Source: Apostichopus japonicus
Lineage: Eukaryota; Echinodermata; Holothuroidea; Aspidochirotida; Stichopodidae
Direction: 5' to 3'
Assembly (NCBI RefSeq): GCF_037975245.1
Contig: NC_092571.1
Coordinates: 23,855,917-23,919,916, forward strand
Length of the DNA: 64,000 nt
In this document: positions 1 to 12,290 of the stretch, piece by piece
Layout: each line of letters starts with the position of its first letter
How positions within the stretch are numbered: position 1 is the first letter of the stretch
The notes under the pieces: model-generated
What the model was told of the DNA's origin: nothing
The model's database searches: none
Seen by the model: only the letters and a program-made list of their open reading frames with translations
Translations under genes and position numbers: made by a program

Positions 1-3000
1 TTATGTTGAACTTATAATTAAAATCACCGTAATCTGTTTGAAATACTAAAATAAATTACTCTAAAAACGAATACTTTACATATGTTGCCAATTTTAACCT
101 TCTGTGTGGCATTTTAAGTTCTTGTTATGGTTGTCGTCACAATAAGACCCCCAAAAAATAAATAATAATAATAATAATATTAATAATAATAATAATAATA
201 TTTATAATAATAATAATAATTAATAACAGCAACGAAAAATAATTTCAGTGTTTCGTAGGTAAATATTTAGATTTAAATTTACTGTGTATGTATCTATGCA
301 TGTATACATACTTTTATTTATAGCTTCTGATCTTATGATATTTTCTTTTAATAAAAAGTGAAAAGTGAAAAAAATGTTATGGTTATATCATAGTGGAAGT
401 TTTCCTAATGGCCTATATCACACATAAATATTAATTATATTATTAACATTATCCAATGTATCGAACACCCAACAGCTATACCCGTCTTCCTTTAACTACA
501 ACCCCCTACCCCCCACCACCTCCCTCTCCTCGTTACCCCACCAGTTCATAATTGCTTTCTTACCCCTTCAGGTTAATAAAGCGAAAGTAGAAACGACGAA
601 TAAAAAGTGACGTTATATAATTTACTATATAAACAATACGAATAATAATGGTATGAATCTTTCAATATTTGAGGCCAAAAATTGTAACAACAAAACATTA
701 CATATATATGATTTTCTTTCATGTGCTTTCGTTATGGGCTAAACAATGTTCCAATAACACAATTCTGCTTGAAGAAAAAAAGTGTTTTAAACGGACTTTT
801 TTTATAGTTCGATTGTTCAATTTTTGAGTTGCAATATATGTGACGATGAACGATGGTTTAATTAAAATAACATTAAACTGGGCTACTCAGTGAAACTAAA
901 CCAGGCGATAAGATCCCATATGTCTCGACAGTGATGAGAAGGAAAGCGTGACAATTAATTATCAATTTTAAGGAGAACTCATTGCTTTTACTCCGTTTTT
1001 AATACTTTTTCTTCATTGATACATATTAGGTGGAAAAAAACGAAAAAAAAAAACCTTTGGCTTCTCTTGAAATTCCTTCTTTGCAACAGCTTTCTAGGTT
1101 AAATATATATCGAAGGAAACTTTTGTGGGAGCCCAGTGGCGTCGCCAGACATTTCACTCTTGGGGGCACAGCACTTCCTTAGGAGAGGGGCACCATATTT
1201 ATTGGTGAATGCCGTCCTGGGGGAGGGATCTAAGGTTGCCCCCTCCCCTTCCAGAAATTTTAATTAATTAAGGGTCCTTAGATGCAATCTGTTGCTATAT
1301 TTTGCAACTTGAAGTATATCTTTATGTTCAAGAATCGTCGGGCTGAGTCTGTCCGATATTTATGTTTTTAATTGAGGTAAATAAAGGTTTTGTTTTGAGT
1401 ATTTTTTAACACTACAAATCGCATCTGGGGGCACCTGGGGGGCACGATTTTTTTTGGAAGGGTACGAGCCATAATACTTGTCTGGAACGCTCCTTTAAGG
1501 TTTAATGGATGCGTTTTCACGGTCCACTGGTTATAAATGTTACAGTCCATTGTTTTGTGAAGCCTCACATTCTCAAAAAGACATGTGCTTTTCTAATCTC
1601 ATATGAACCCGTCAAGCACTCTTATAACTGGCAGACAACGTTAAGTCTCCTAGACAAATTACACTGTTAACAAGTCTTGAGTTTTCCTTTTGAGGTGTGT
1701 GTTGCACCCGATGAACTGATCGAGTCACCTGTACGATAGACTAAAGAATCCAGTCACTTATATGAACGAGCCTCCAATGTTTTAAAGGGCCATTTCTAAT
1801 AAGAAAAATAGTACGGTACATTACAACCTGGAGTGATAGCAATGATTTCGTAACGGTGTACAACATATCAGAATTCATTTTGTGCCTACAGTACAAGCTT
1901 TTAAATGTCAAACGTAGTCAGGAAATCTGTTATCTATTATCTACGCTTGACGTAATGGAAGTCCCACCTGTTACGGGAGTCTATATGGGCCATCTGTTGC
2001 AGCCAACAGAAAAAAAAAAATCCTGGGATCTTTTTTTTATATATTTTTTTATTGGCTATTCCGACACAACCGATATTTGGCTGCGTAAATGAAAAAGAAC
2101 GGTCATGAAAAGTAAGTTGCGTTCTTGGGGAAATTAAATATCTGATGCAAGAACTACTAATAAAATAGATTCAAAATGTGATTCTCTGTTCATGTAATGC
2201 ATAGCATTGAACTTGCACATGATTTCAACGGTATGGTGGGCCGGAGGGAGGGAGGATTCTAAATTGCCACCAACTGGGTTAGGTATAGGGGCATAAACGT
2301 TATGGAAATGCATCCTGGGCCCCGAGGAATGGTCTAATAATTTCCCATTGAATTTCAAAAATACCCCGACTGAACGTTCAGGGGGGCGGGGGGGGGGGGA
2401 ACTCGCCCTTCGCAAGTCAGAATGAGAGATAAAGAGCTATAGACGAAACATTGAAAATACAACCGATTGTTCCTTTAAAAAAATTGTTGATAACATCTGT
2501 CTGTTTCAATATCCTCTCCCTGGTGTAGATGAGATTTAATAATAAAGGAAAGGCAATTAACTGAAGTGAGGAGCCAATGTCGAGAAAAAAATTATACAGC
2601 AGGTGGTAATCCATCAACGTCACGTTAGGATACATGTGCTTTACAAGTTACTTTACGAGTGTAAAACAGGAAGTACAAAAGTGTAGGCTTGTAAAGCCTT
2701 GTATAACTTGAACCGTGTTTATATTAACTTCTTCGGTGTCGTTTATACCTATATTATATACATCAATCTATCTGTCTTGTTTATTTCATTTGTTTTGTAG
2801 CTGACGCTGCGATGTACAAATATTTGAATAAGAGTAAAACAAATAAAACTGAAAGTAAATGGAAAAAGCAAATTAACAGGCGAAAACGAAAGTAGTATTA
2901 TGAACTCCGAGGCCGAGACAGAAAGTGAGGAAATGCTCATACTTGTGTTCGGTATCATGCAAGAAGTAAACACAATAAGTAAACTAAATATCAAGTGTCT

Positions 3001-4320
3001 GTGAATAACAGGTCAAGTTTTGTTACTGTATCACCATTTACAAAAATCGCATATTTTTTATTTTCTTCTTGTATTCCTTACAAATGTTAGCCTACATGAT
3101 CTTTGTGAGATATGACCAATGTACTGAAACCGATGTTAATTATGGATAAGAAGTATGTTTTTATTTATGTTTGATTATTTTTGTATATATACAACAGCAT
3201 CGTAAACAGTCTCAAAAAAAAAAACGCCGAACTGAAATTTCAACATTTACAAAAACTATTTGTCATTGTATACTGAAAGCAATATAACCAATGCTAGTCA
3301 ATAATGCATAGCGAAAAGGTCAAGGAACGCCGAAATATGTCATCTTCAAATTATTTTCCAACAATTGACGAGACTATTCTAACTGACTTATTCTCATCAT
3401 TCAGCATTTTTCTCTTCTCTCCTTTTTTCTCTCTTTTTTTTAAAATTTATTTTATTTTATGTTTTGCTTTTTCCATCTGGCAATCCTTCACGGTTGAAAG
3501 TGTCAGGGCAAAGATAATTGAAAGGTGTTAAAAGAAAAGTTAGGAGACGCAATATTTTAAAAAAAGGGCTGCAATGGTCTGTGTCCATGTACTCTGTGAA
3601 CATGGGTTAAATCTTGAAATATGTAGGGTTTATGACAAACGTCGATCGCGTGGTAACTTGACAAAGTGTATCATATCACATCACTCAAATAGTTACGAAA
3701 GAAGGTATTCAAGGGTGACTCTGGGCACAAAATTAGATTTGGTCATTCAAGACACACTGTTTTCAGCCCAGGTTTCGATTCCTATAACATTTTCAACTTT
3801 TGAGAAATGAACCCTTTAAAGAAGTGAGGTTCATTATATAAAGTGACTGGACTATTTAGTCTAATACACAGAAAATTAGGTCAGTTCCTCGAATGCATCT
3901 CAAAAATATAATAGGAAAACATAAGACTTTTCATGCCCGGAAATGAAGTGTTTACAATACATTAAACAATTATTGTTTGCCAAGGATAAATGTAGTTGAA
4001 AGATGTTCTGTTATGGAGATGAAGGAACATATTTTGATTGCGTGATTAGATTTGATAAAACAATGGGTTAAAATTAAACATTAATATCTGCACTAAGGAT
4101 TCGATGTCACCATCCTTTTAAACCTTCAAAGAGCATTCCAGAGTTTTATCATATTTTTAAGGGTGAGTATAGCTTGAAAACTTCGATAGTATATATACAG
4201 AAACATTAAGAAGCACTCATTTTTTCTCTGCTTTTCTTGGTCTATAACATATGAAGACTAAAATTTCTACCTAAGGTCATCTTTTAAGGAGGGGGAGGAA
4301 TTGATATTGTCGTATGATGG
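1..4320. other. Intergenic, no gene recognised
   Basis: This is AT-rich spacer. Frames on both strands are short and resemble no family I know. It contains an AAT/ATT trinucleotide run near 160-227, a G-rich repeat remnant near 1134-1260 with phrases such as GGGGGCACAG, and a G-run near 2382-2400. A stretch at 3797-3870 weakly resembles 34,015-34,090. I see no splice-bounded exon with recognisable coding content. Confidence 0.6.
161..227. repeat. AAT trinucleotide microsatellite
   Basis: An interrupted run of AAT units (ATT on the other strand), broken by TATT and TTAT. This is simple sequence with no coding sense. Confidence 0.9.
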
Positions 4321-4321
4321 A

Positions 4322-4329
4322 TGACGTCA
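4322..4329. promoter_or_regulatory. CRE-type palindrome TGACGTCA
   Basis: A perfect TGACGTCA octamer, the consensus for CREB/ATF factors. It is one of four in 1.9 kb (also 5719, 5867 and 6216). No gene start is recognised nearby, so function is unproven. Confidence 0.35.
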
Positions 4330-4603
4330 CTAATAATCGCCAATGGTCATCAGGTTCATCCAACGACAAGCGTTATGCAGACCGCATCATGTTGTGCACG
4401 TGACACTCACAAGCGAATGATGTAGACTTGTGCAGGGTATGGGAAGGTCAATGGTGACATTACCTAAACATTAGCTGTGCGTTGATATGATGGTTAAAAC
4501 TACTGCACAATCAACGAAACTTTATCCTTTTGAAAACATGCGACTACATTTTCAATGTATGACGTATTACGTGACATGTGCAAATACGCTTGCGCAGAAT
4601 ATT

Positions 4604-5176
4604 ACGTTTATGGCAAGCCGTATGGGACAAACACTGCATAATATATATCCTCGTATTAATACGAATATATACGCGTAATCATTCGAATATATCCGCGAGT
4701 ATATTATTATCTAATCATATTGTTTATATATATACGCGTATTAATTCGAATATATATATATATATATTATTTCGAATATATACGCGTATAAAAACCAATA
4801 TATCCTCGTACTTATTCGAGTATATACGTGAATTAATTCGAATATATATGCAGATTAATTAGAAAATTTAGGCGGATTATTTCAGCCAATCGGATAAGTA
4901 GGACGATAAACACGTGTATATTTGAATGAATCCGTGCATATGTTGGATTTAAGCCCCATATGTATTCGAATTAGTGCGGATATGTTGAATTTAATACATG
5001 TATATATTCGAATTATTACGTGTCTATATTCGAATTAATACGCGGATATTAATTAAACCTTATGATTGGCTAATAATATATACGCGTATATATATTCGAA
5101 TTAATACGCGTATATATTCAAATTAATACGATGATATAGTATGCGGTGTTTGTCCCACATAGCTTGCCATACACGT
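4604..5176. mobile_element. Fold-back / MITE-like element with palindromic core array
   Basis: The two ends are long inverted repeats of about 66 bp. The left end reads ATGGCAAGCCGTATGGGACA and the right end, on the minus strand, reads ATGGCAAGCTATGTGGGACA; both continue through CAAACAC(T/C)GCATA to CGTATTAAT. By eye they match at roughly 85 percent. The 440-bp interior is an irregular array of the palindromes ATTCGAAT and TACGCGTA in AT-rich sequence. No target duplication is clear and no transposase is present, so it is a non-autonomous element of unknown class. Confidence 0.75.
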
Positions 5177-6034
5177 TCAAAGGTTGTTGTTAATATTATC
5201 TGTCGTTATGCCTTTGGTGACGAAGAAGAATAACTTACCAGCTATTTTGGGTTTTGGAGTGGGGAGGAGGAGGTGAGTGAGGAAATACTTCTTGTTCATT
5301 GTTAGTTCCGGTTACAGCATTGTATGGTAATTCGAGTGATGCGAGTGGGTAGTCGTGTCATGTGTCATTTCAGGATGACTGAAATGGTCAACGACAACTT
5401 ACTTTAATGTATACAGTTTGTGTAATAAACCGTATGCACATTATATGTACAGGTGTTGTTTCCTTTGACTTGGCAATGTACTTTGAATGGATTATGTTTA
5501 CCATTCTCTCCGCAGGCAGGCACTCAGAGAAATTGATAAAAGTTATATATTGCACACATGTTGCTAGATTAAAGTTTCGACGCCGTATTACCAATGTTCT
5601 TGTTGGTCATATATACTGTAAATATCATTTTATTTGATAGTTAATAATTTAATGTCATTGATACGATCTATCTTAAAAAAAAATGACAAAACAAACCAAA
5701 ATTATAGAGTGTGGTCCGTGACGTCATGATAATGATGACGAAAAGGCCGTATTATCTTTGAAATGTGCATACATGATACATGGTTCATATATAGTTATGA
5801 TTTTCTTAACGATCCGTGAAATTGAACTAACGTATCCTGGCAACAAAATGCAGACTGCAGGGATGATGACGTCATCACGGTAACTAATATGAAGCAAATG
5901 TCTTTGATTGCCTTAGCTCGCAATGTTCAAATAAGTTGTTTAGCTACAGTGAAGGATTGGAATTTATACAAGTCAATATATCATTTCAGTATAATCTGAA
6001 GCCTTGATAATTTCTTTCAACCGGATGTATATGT

Positions 6035-6093
<59 letters not shown>

Positions 6094-7280
6094 CATCAAT
6101 AGCTAAAACCAAATATTCCAAAGGTTTATATTACATTTTATGAGAAATATATGAACGCAACATTGAAGTATTACCCAATGGAAAATAAAATATTTTGGGG
6201 AATAACTTCTGGGGATGACGTCACAGACGCCCATTGTGATATATGCTTCTATTTTAAAAATAAAAAAGTAATATAACGAAGGGTGTGTTTATTATGGTCA
6301 TAAAAAAAAGGCTTTATCGTGTCTGATGGCGACGAAATTTGATTTTAAACTACGACCTTCTTATATGCCCATGCGTGCTGAGTATACGTGACGCTATGAT
6401 GCAGGGACCTATCTCTCTCTACCGATGATTCTTTAAATGTTTCGTGGAAACCGGTGCATTTTTTTTTAAATAGTTTTTGTGTGTCTTGTGAGCACTGGTG
6501 GTGTTGGCTATATCGCTTTCACAAGAAATATTACAAGGATAAAATGGCAATCAAAAATATCTATGAATGACAAAGTTGGTCTGGTCTTGTATTAATTGTA
6601 GATTGATGAAAAAAATGCGATCGAAAAAAAAAAGTTGCAATTGGCAGACATTTCTATTATTATTTTACATGAATCAAAGCTACATCAGCCATCCAGGGTT
6701 AAATTGTTCGAAGTAAAAGAGTGATCAACTGTATCACTGTAGAGGTTGAAGGGAGTGTGTTTAGCATTTCAAAAGGACACATTGGGCCGGGCTCTCCAGC
6801 CAGGCCCAAAATAAATAGAGGGCGCTGTCATATCGGTACTATTAGATTTCCTTTATATAAAGGAACGCTGGGTACTATTAGAGTTCCTTTATACATGCGA
6901 GAACTGCGAGAACTCGAATTTGGACGCCATTTTGTTTCCATTTGGTGTAAAGGAACTCTAGGTCCTATCTGAATTCCGTGAAAATTGGCAAGGAAGATCG
7001 TAACGGTTACATGAGATGATCATTCGTATATACAAATTCGTTCGTATACTTACTGAAGAAGAGATCTTTCGAAACATAATTTCGAAGTATAAATTCAAAC
7101 TAATTGTCTTACTATAGTAACTTAACGTGTGTATAACAAAAAAAAGTTCAACTACCCATCAGCGGGTCTGTGCACAAGTTCCTCCCAAAGGTTTCTCATA
7201 GCACTGTAACATATCTCTGCTTCATCAGGTATTATCAGTCACCCAAGACATGTAGAGTCTGGGTATGAAAACCAAACGAC
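5177..7280. other. Intergenic, no gene recognised
   Basis: No coding region is recognised. The stretch holds three TGACGTCA octamers (5719-5726, 5867-5874, 6216-6223), a TA microsatellite at 6026-6088, and short near-repeats around 6820-6970 built on AAAGGAACxCTxGGTxCTAT. Confidence 0.55.
6026..6088. repeat. TA dinucleotide microsatellite
   Basis: Nearly pure alternating AT, flanked by GTATACAT on the left and ACATACAT on the right. Confidence 0.95.
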
Positions 7281-7494
7281 TTAAAGGTATGCTGTATTGG
7301 CCCCAAGTATGCTAAATATTCAAAATTCTTAAACTGTTCTTATTACTGCTCTTCGAGGGAATTTTCCTCACTGGGACATTCAGTCATCTTCTGTGTTCCC
7401 TTAAAGTATCTGAGAACAATTTGGAGAGTACTTTCTGAAAACTTCTAGCAATTATAGCGTGCTATAATTTGAGTCCTATACTGACTACCTTTAA
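7281..7494. mobile_element. TTAA-flanked MITE, family C copy 1
   Basis: Bounded by TTAA at 7281-7284 and 7491-7494. The left end reads TTAAAGGTATGCTGTATTGG. The interior matches two other places in the window (56,513-56,750 and 58,886-59,130), sharing TTTTCCTCACTGGGACATTC, TCTGAGAACAATTTGGAGAG and CTTCTAGCAATTATAGCGTG. The right end is more diverged here than in the 58,886 copy, whose minus-strand end reads TTAAAGGAATATAGGCCCC. It has no coding capacity. TTAA targets are typical of the piggyBac superfamily, so that origin is inferred. Confidence 0.8.
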
Positions 7495-7767
7495 CATAAT
7501 CCACTCTCAACCCCCCCCCCCCACCCCACTTGCATCTAAACTGTGTCCACATGCTTGCCGAGAGCGTTCACGCGATATGTGTAACTTTAATTTGGAGGTC
7601 GCAAAACAGCATTGATCACCGATATTAGTGAGCAAAGAGAGAACCGTTTTAACAAAATACCTTTGTAAAGTCATCCTGCTATTAATCTAGTGCCCTCTTC
7701 TTGATGTTAATTTATTTTACCAAACCGGAGCAACTCAATTCAATCAAGCTTATGAACACTGTAAGAC

Positions 7768-7780
<13 letters not shown>

Positions 7781-7813
<33 letters not shown>
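7781..7813. repeat. A-run followed by TA microsatellite
   Basis: About ten A residues run into alternating AT of about 30 bases. Confidence 0.9.
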
Positions 7814-7818
<5 letters not shown>

Positions 7819-9354
7819 AACCGACACGAAATACCACCGCAATGACCTTGGTAAGTACACGGTACACAGCGTGCATACAAGTTCCCAGTCAATAACTAAC
7901 CAATCTGTTTATTGATTTGTCTACAAGCCAATTGTATATAAACACGAGAACAATTTTTGATATTTGTCAAAATTGTCCCCTTTATTGAGGTTCAGATGGC
8001 TCACCCCGTCGATTGATCCCTGTACTGGAAGAAGGTGATTTGCTTTTCTTTTTCTTTCTTCTTTATGTCAAAAGTGGTAAAATAAGAAGTTTGTATGCAC
8101 GTATGTGCACGTAACTTCGCTTCATTATACGGGTTTACAATGTACAGGGAGTATACTCTATGGAACGCCGTACGTTTAATTATACCCCCAACGTGAGATA
8201 AACATGTTCAAATTGATATGAGTATATCATAAGTTCAATAAAGGCTCTGTATTAACTAAGGACTCGTCTTTCATCCGGCAAAAAAATACTATATGCTGGT
8301 AGGTGTTGAACCAGCTCATTTTTATTTTAATGATCAATATCTTCATATTGATGGGATGGTAAAACATGCTGATTAAGTTACATTGTTTCTCACTCTCTAT
8401 ACCTTAATGATCGTTTCCTCACCAAACGACATTTGGAAAATCTACAGTATTTCCCAAGAGTCTCATCACCTCGCCAGGTTTATTGAACATTTACCAAAGA
8501 TAGACTAGAAAACTATAATAAAAAAAAAGACTTCGCCCAAAGTTTCCGCATTTGTTTATTGCTATGTTTTATGGTTATATTAACTATGTACTCAGGCTGT
8601 AAAACCGCGCCCACGGCATTTGATACGAATTTCACCTAAGAGACCAATACAAGTGTTATGTTCTCAGTTTTGTTTGGCCCGTTTTTCATTTATTACCATT
8701 CATATCTCCCCAGCAAATTGCAAAGATCAGTTTAATAAAACCCAGCAATACGTTTACTGTGCATTTGTGTTTTTCTTGACTATAACAACAAGAAAAACTG
8801 GAACTTTCGTGTTTTTGGTGTGTAATGCGAAATATGACTGACAATCCGGTGCTTACTCTGTGACTAAACATAATAATGGTCTATGCGTTCTCAACGGCAC
8901 ATATCGAGTTCAGTTTAGTTAGCAAATTTTAATTATCTTGCTGCACGCTGATTATGCGAAAACACTATAACAGTGAATTGGATGCTTAATTAACTTGATT
9001 ATCCTATTAATGACAAAGTTCTGAGAAGCCTCTGGCTTCACCGCGCACGCTTTAGCGTGGGATCCTGGTGCGAAGCCTCGGTATATGGGGTCTATAAGTG
9101 AAAGAATTCCCTGGAAGCTCTTGCAATTAAGTACTTTCGTGAGACATTTTCTGGCCTTTCTGGGACGCAAATACCAATATCTTATGGTAATTTAATCAAC
9201 ATTTAGCTCAATCTTTAGAGGAAAGGCACTTCCTGCCACACTATAATTAAGGGCCCTTTTTGCCCCCCCCCCCCCCCCTCCTTATAGTCCTGCTATGAGC
9301 TCAAGTGAAGTTGCCCCCGTGCTGTAGGCGTCCTTGCATGGTTAGGTATAATAA

Positions 9355-9410
9355 TTTGAGCTGCTTTGGTGTGAAGCCATTCATTGATATAGAGTGAAAT
9401 TCACTCCATA
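9355..9410. repeat. Dispersed repeat, copy 1 of 2
   Basis: Shares TTTGGTGTGAAGCCATTC and the near-palindrome GAGTGAAATTCACTCC with 9795-9852. It is bracketed by two copies of TTGCATGGTTAGGTATAAT near 9334 and 9420. It resembles a small element end but no full boundaries are visible. Confidence 0.6.
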
Positions 9411-9794
9411 AGTTATACCTTGCATGGTTAGGTATAATTTGAAGGGTTTAACCGAAAGGATATGCAATTCAAGTAAACAAAAACAATGCATATCCTATAT
9501 AGTTACAGGCAGGATTTGTGGTCAGGCATTGTCATCGTTATACAACAACAAACACGTCAATACGAAAATACCATATATTTCGTAGTGTTATTACTAATAA
9601 CGAAATATTACAGTGCTTGTCATATATCAATAATTATACATATACCATCGTCGTGCAATGCCGCATCATGCCATACATGCACATGTTTGTATGTGGCTCT
9701 ATTTCAATCTTTAGTGTTTTCTCATTTATAGCGATGCCATCTTTTTTATGGAACTGCTTTTGAAGATTGAAATTCTACACATTCTACACAAATA

Positions 9795-9852
9795 TAATTT
9801 GAGCGCCTTTGGTGTGAAGCCATTCTTTGATAAGAGTGAAATTCACTCCTTA
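9795..9852. repeat. Dispersed repeat, copy 2 of 2
   Basis: Second copy of the sequence at 9355-9410, containing TTTGGTGTGAAGCCATTC and AGAGTGAAATTCACTCC in the same orientation. Confidence 0.6.
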
Positions 9853-10942
9853 CGTTATTGAACCTGGACACTCTTAAAGAGTGAGATCTCACCATTTGAA
9901 AATTTGTATAATTGATCAACTTATATCAGATCATTTCCCCCTTTTTTTCGTACTGTTCTGTGCTGTACTGTATTGTCCACCCAATTGGGACAGTTTTTTT
10001 TCTATACTGTAGTGCCATGTCCCGCTTGTAGAGCACTCGTAATGTCATTACCAGCAGTATGCATATCATGTTTCTATCATATCAAGGTTAGGAACTGTTT
10101 GAAGCATGATGCTGGCGTACAGTTTTGAAAGGTATTAGCATTTGGACATTGTCCCAACTGGCAGGTATTGTCCCTATATAGTGCTGCATATTCATCGACC
10201 GGGCTCTTGCCTATTAATCGTTTATGTAAAAAACAAATTTCACTTCTAAATATCCTATAATTGTCTTTAATATTTATAGAAAAATCCTTCCTATAAAGTC
10301 AGGCTATTTCTTTTTTTAGTTTTGTACCAAATCGTCCTTAAATAAAACAACATTATCGATAAACTGCTTTGAAGGTAAAAACGGCATTTTTTTTCGGTTC
10401 CGCGAATTTTCTTTTTGAAATTTCGTTTTTATATATTATTTTTTTTTCATTTTGCCAACGCTGTTTATTGCATGGTTTGTGCTGCCCTAGTTTACAAATT
10501 AAATTTTAAGTGCATATCGCGTAGGCTACTAGTATTACTTCTCGTTCGTAAAAATCAAATTCACATAAGTGGAAACATTTTATAGATCAGGTTGAAGTTA
10601 GTTTAAATCTGATCGGTTGTTTTAATAACACCCTAATAAACATATGACAAGATTAAGATCTGAAACAAAAAGATAAAACCCATCATGCCCTACAATAAAT
10701 ATGAGAACATACATACTGATGCTAAACCATGTGTAAAATAGATGTCATAGCTGAAACGTCGTGATTTTTTTTTCTTTTTTTTTTTTGCTTTAATGAAGAT
10801 TAAGAATTGTTCTTCAAGCATGCATGATTGTCACATTCATGTTCTTGGGATCAAGCTCCCTTTCTTGAAAGCAGGTTGAAAGAATGTTAGAGCAATATTT
10901 TTTGGGTTGTGCACGCTTTTTTATGGGGGGGGGGGGAGGGGA

Positions 10943-12290
10943 GCAGGCGCGTAGCCAAGGGACGAAGAGGGCAACCACCCTTCCCACTTGGGCTTATTTT
11001 TTATGATATCGCTAGCTATTAGGCTACTCTAACGTTTACAATCGGACAGTTCTGCGAAGCCTAAGCTTCTTGGTACTACATTCTGCTCGGACATCGATTC
11101 TGCAAAGTTTTTCTACAAGAAGAAAACGTCGAATGGAGACAATTTTTACATGGTTAGAAAGAGAAAAATAAGAACTACAAGGACACTGTCTCAAAATCTT
11201 CCACCAGACAATTCTTTTATCTCCCGCCAGGCATAGCGGCATGATTGGAAAACCTTGGGAAACGCCTAAACCGGGTTCGCGGGAAGTACATCGCTATTTT
11301 GTACTAAACATATTCTCAGTATCACTTTATAGACACTGTTCTTCTGTTCATAATAACGGCATAGTTTTTAAGGGCGTATTCAATGTGATCAACATATATC
11401 ATTCGATTTCTGTCCATGACTGTAATTAAAACTTAACTTATTTGAAATACCAGTTTAATGATTGCAAGTGTGGGCAAAGGATTAGGCATTTACTGTATTT
11501 GTATGACTACGTGTTCGGCGAAAATGTTCAGCGATCGACAGCTAGGCAGTGAGTGTTTTCGACACGTGTATACATCATCCAAGCAGCGCACACTTATACT
11601 ATTTTCTGTAAACATGTATCAGGCGCGTATCCAGGGGGGGCGTTGGGGGCGCGCGCCCCCCGGGTAAGGAAAAAAGGAGAGAAAAAAAGAGAAGAAAAAA
11701 AGTAAAAAGAGGGGGGAGGAAAGAAAAAGAGGAGAGGAAGGAAGGGAAAAGAAAAAGAAGAAAGAGAGAAAAGGGAGAAAAAGAGGGAGTAGAAGATAAA
11801 CGCCAAGACCTCGGGAAGAGAAAGAGGAACAGATATAATAACAGCGCTGATAGCTATTATATACACAGGGTAGCCAGTGACAGATCGAGGATTACGGAGG
11901 AGACGTGCGCCTCACCCTACCCCTTACACCGACAACTCCATTTTTGACGTTCCATATTTCCACTCTCACTAATGTATCTATATATATATACTATATATGG
12001 TCTATCTGTGGCTGGTCTTGAACTCAACCGAGTCGTCGGGGAACATGACGCATGACGCCCCCCCCCCCCCTGAACAAATTTTCTTTATGATATCCCTAGT
12101 AATTTCAAAATAGACTATGATTAGATGCAACTTACAAGGCATGGGAAGTATCATTTCCAGCGATCTGGGAACTGGCATTTTCGGCCAAAATTTTCTTGCA
12201 CGATTCGCGCCAACTCATTGTGGCGCTACGCTTAGATAGTTTGCCTACAGGCTTCGCCCCTCCCTTGGCAAATTACTCGCTACACGCCTG
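10943..12290. mobile_element. Diverged element fragments with CAGGCG(C/T)GTAGC ends
   Basis: CAGGCGCGTAGCCAAGGG occurs at 10,943. The inverse of CAGGCGTGTAGCGAG, followed by TTTGCCAAGGGA, occurs at the right (about 12,255-12,290). Sequence just inside the right end (near 12,160-12,240) also resembles 13,415-13,510, so at least two members of one family overlap here. This is a degenerate, probably chimeric repeat region with no transposase frame. Confidence 0.45.

Larger units (their letters stand above)
7495..10942. other. Intergenic with simple and short dispersed repeats
   Basis: No gene is recognised. Contents are a C-run near 7509-7522, a TA run at 7781-7813, a C-run near 9264-9279, and a short dispersed repeat present twice (9355-9410 and 9795-9852). 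Confidence 0.55.
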
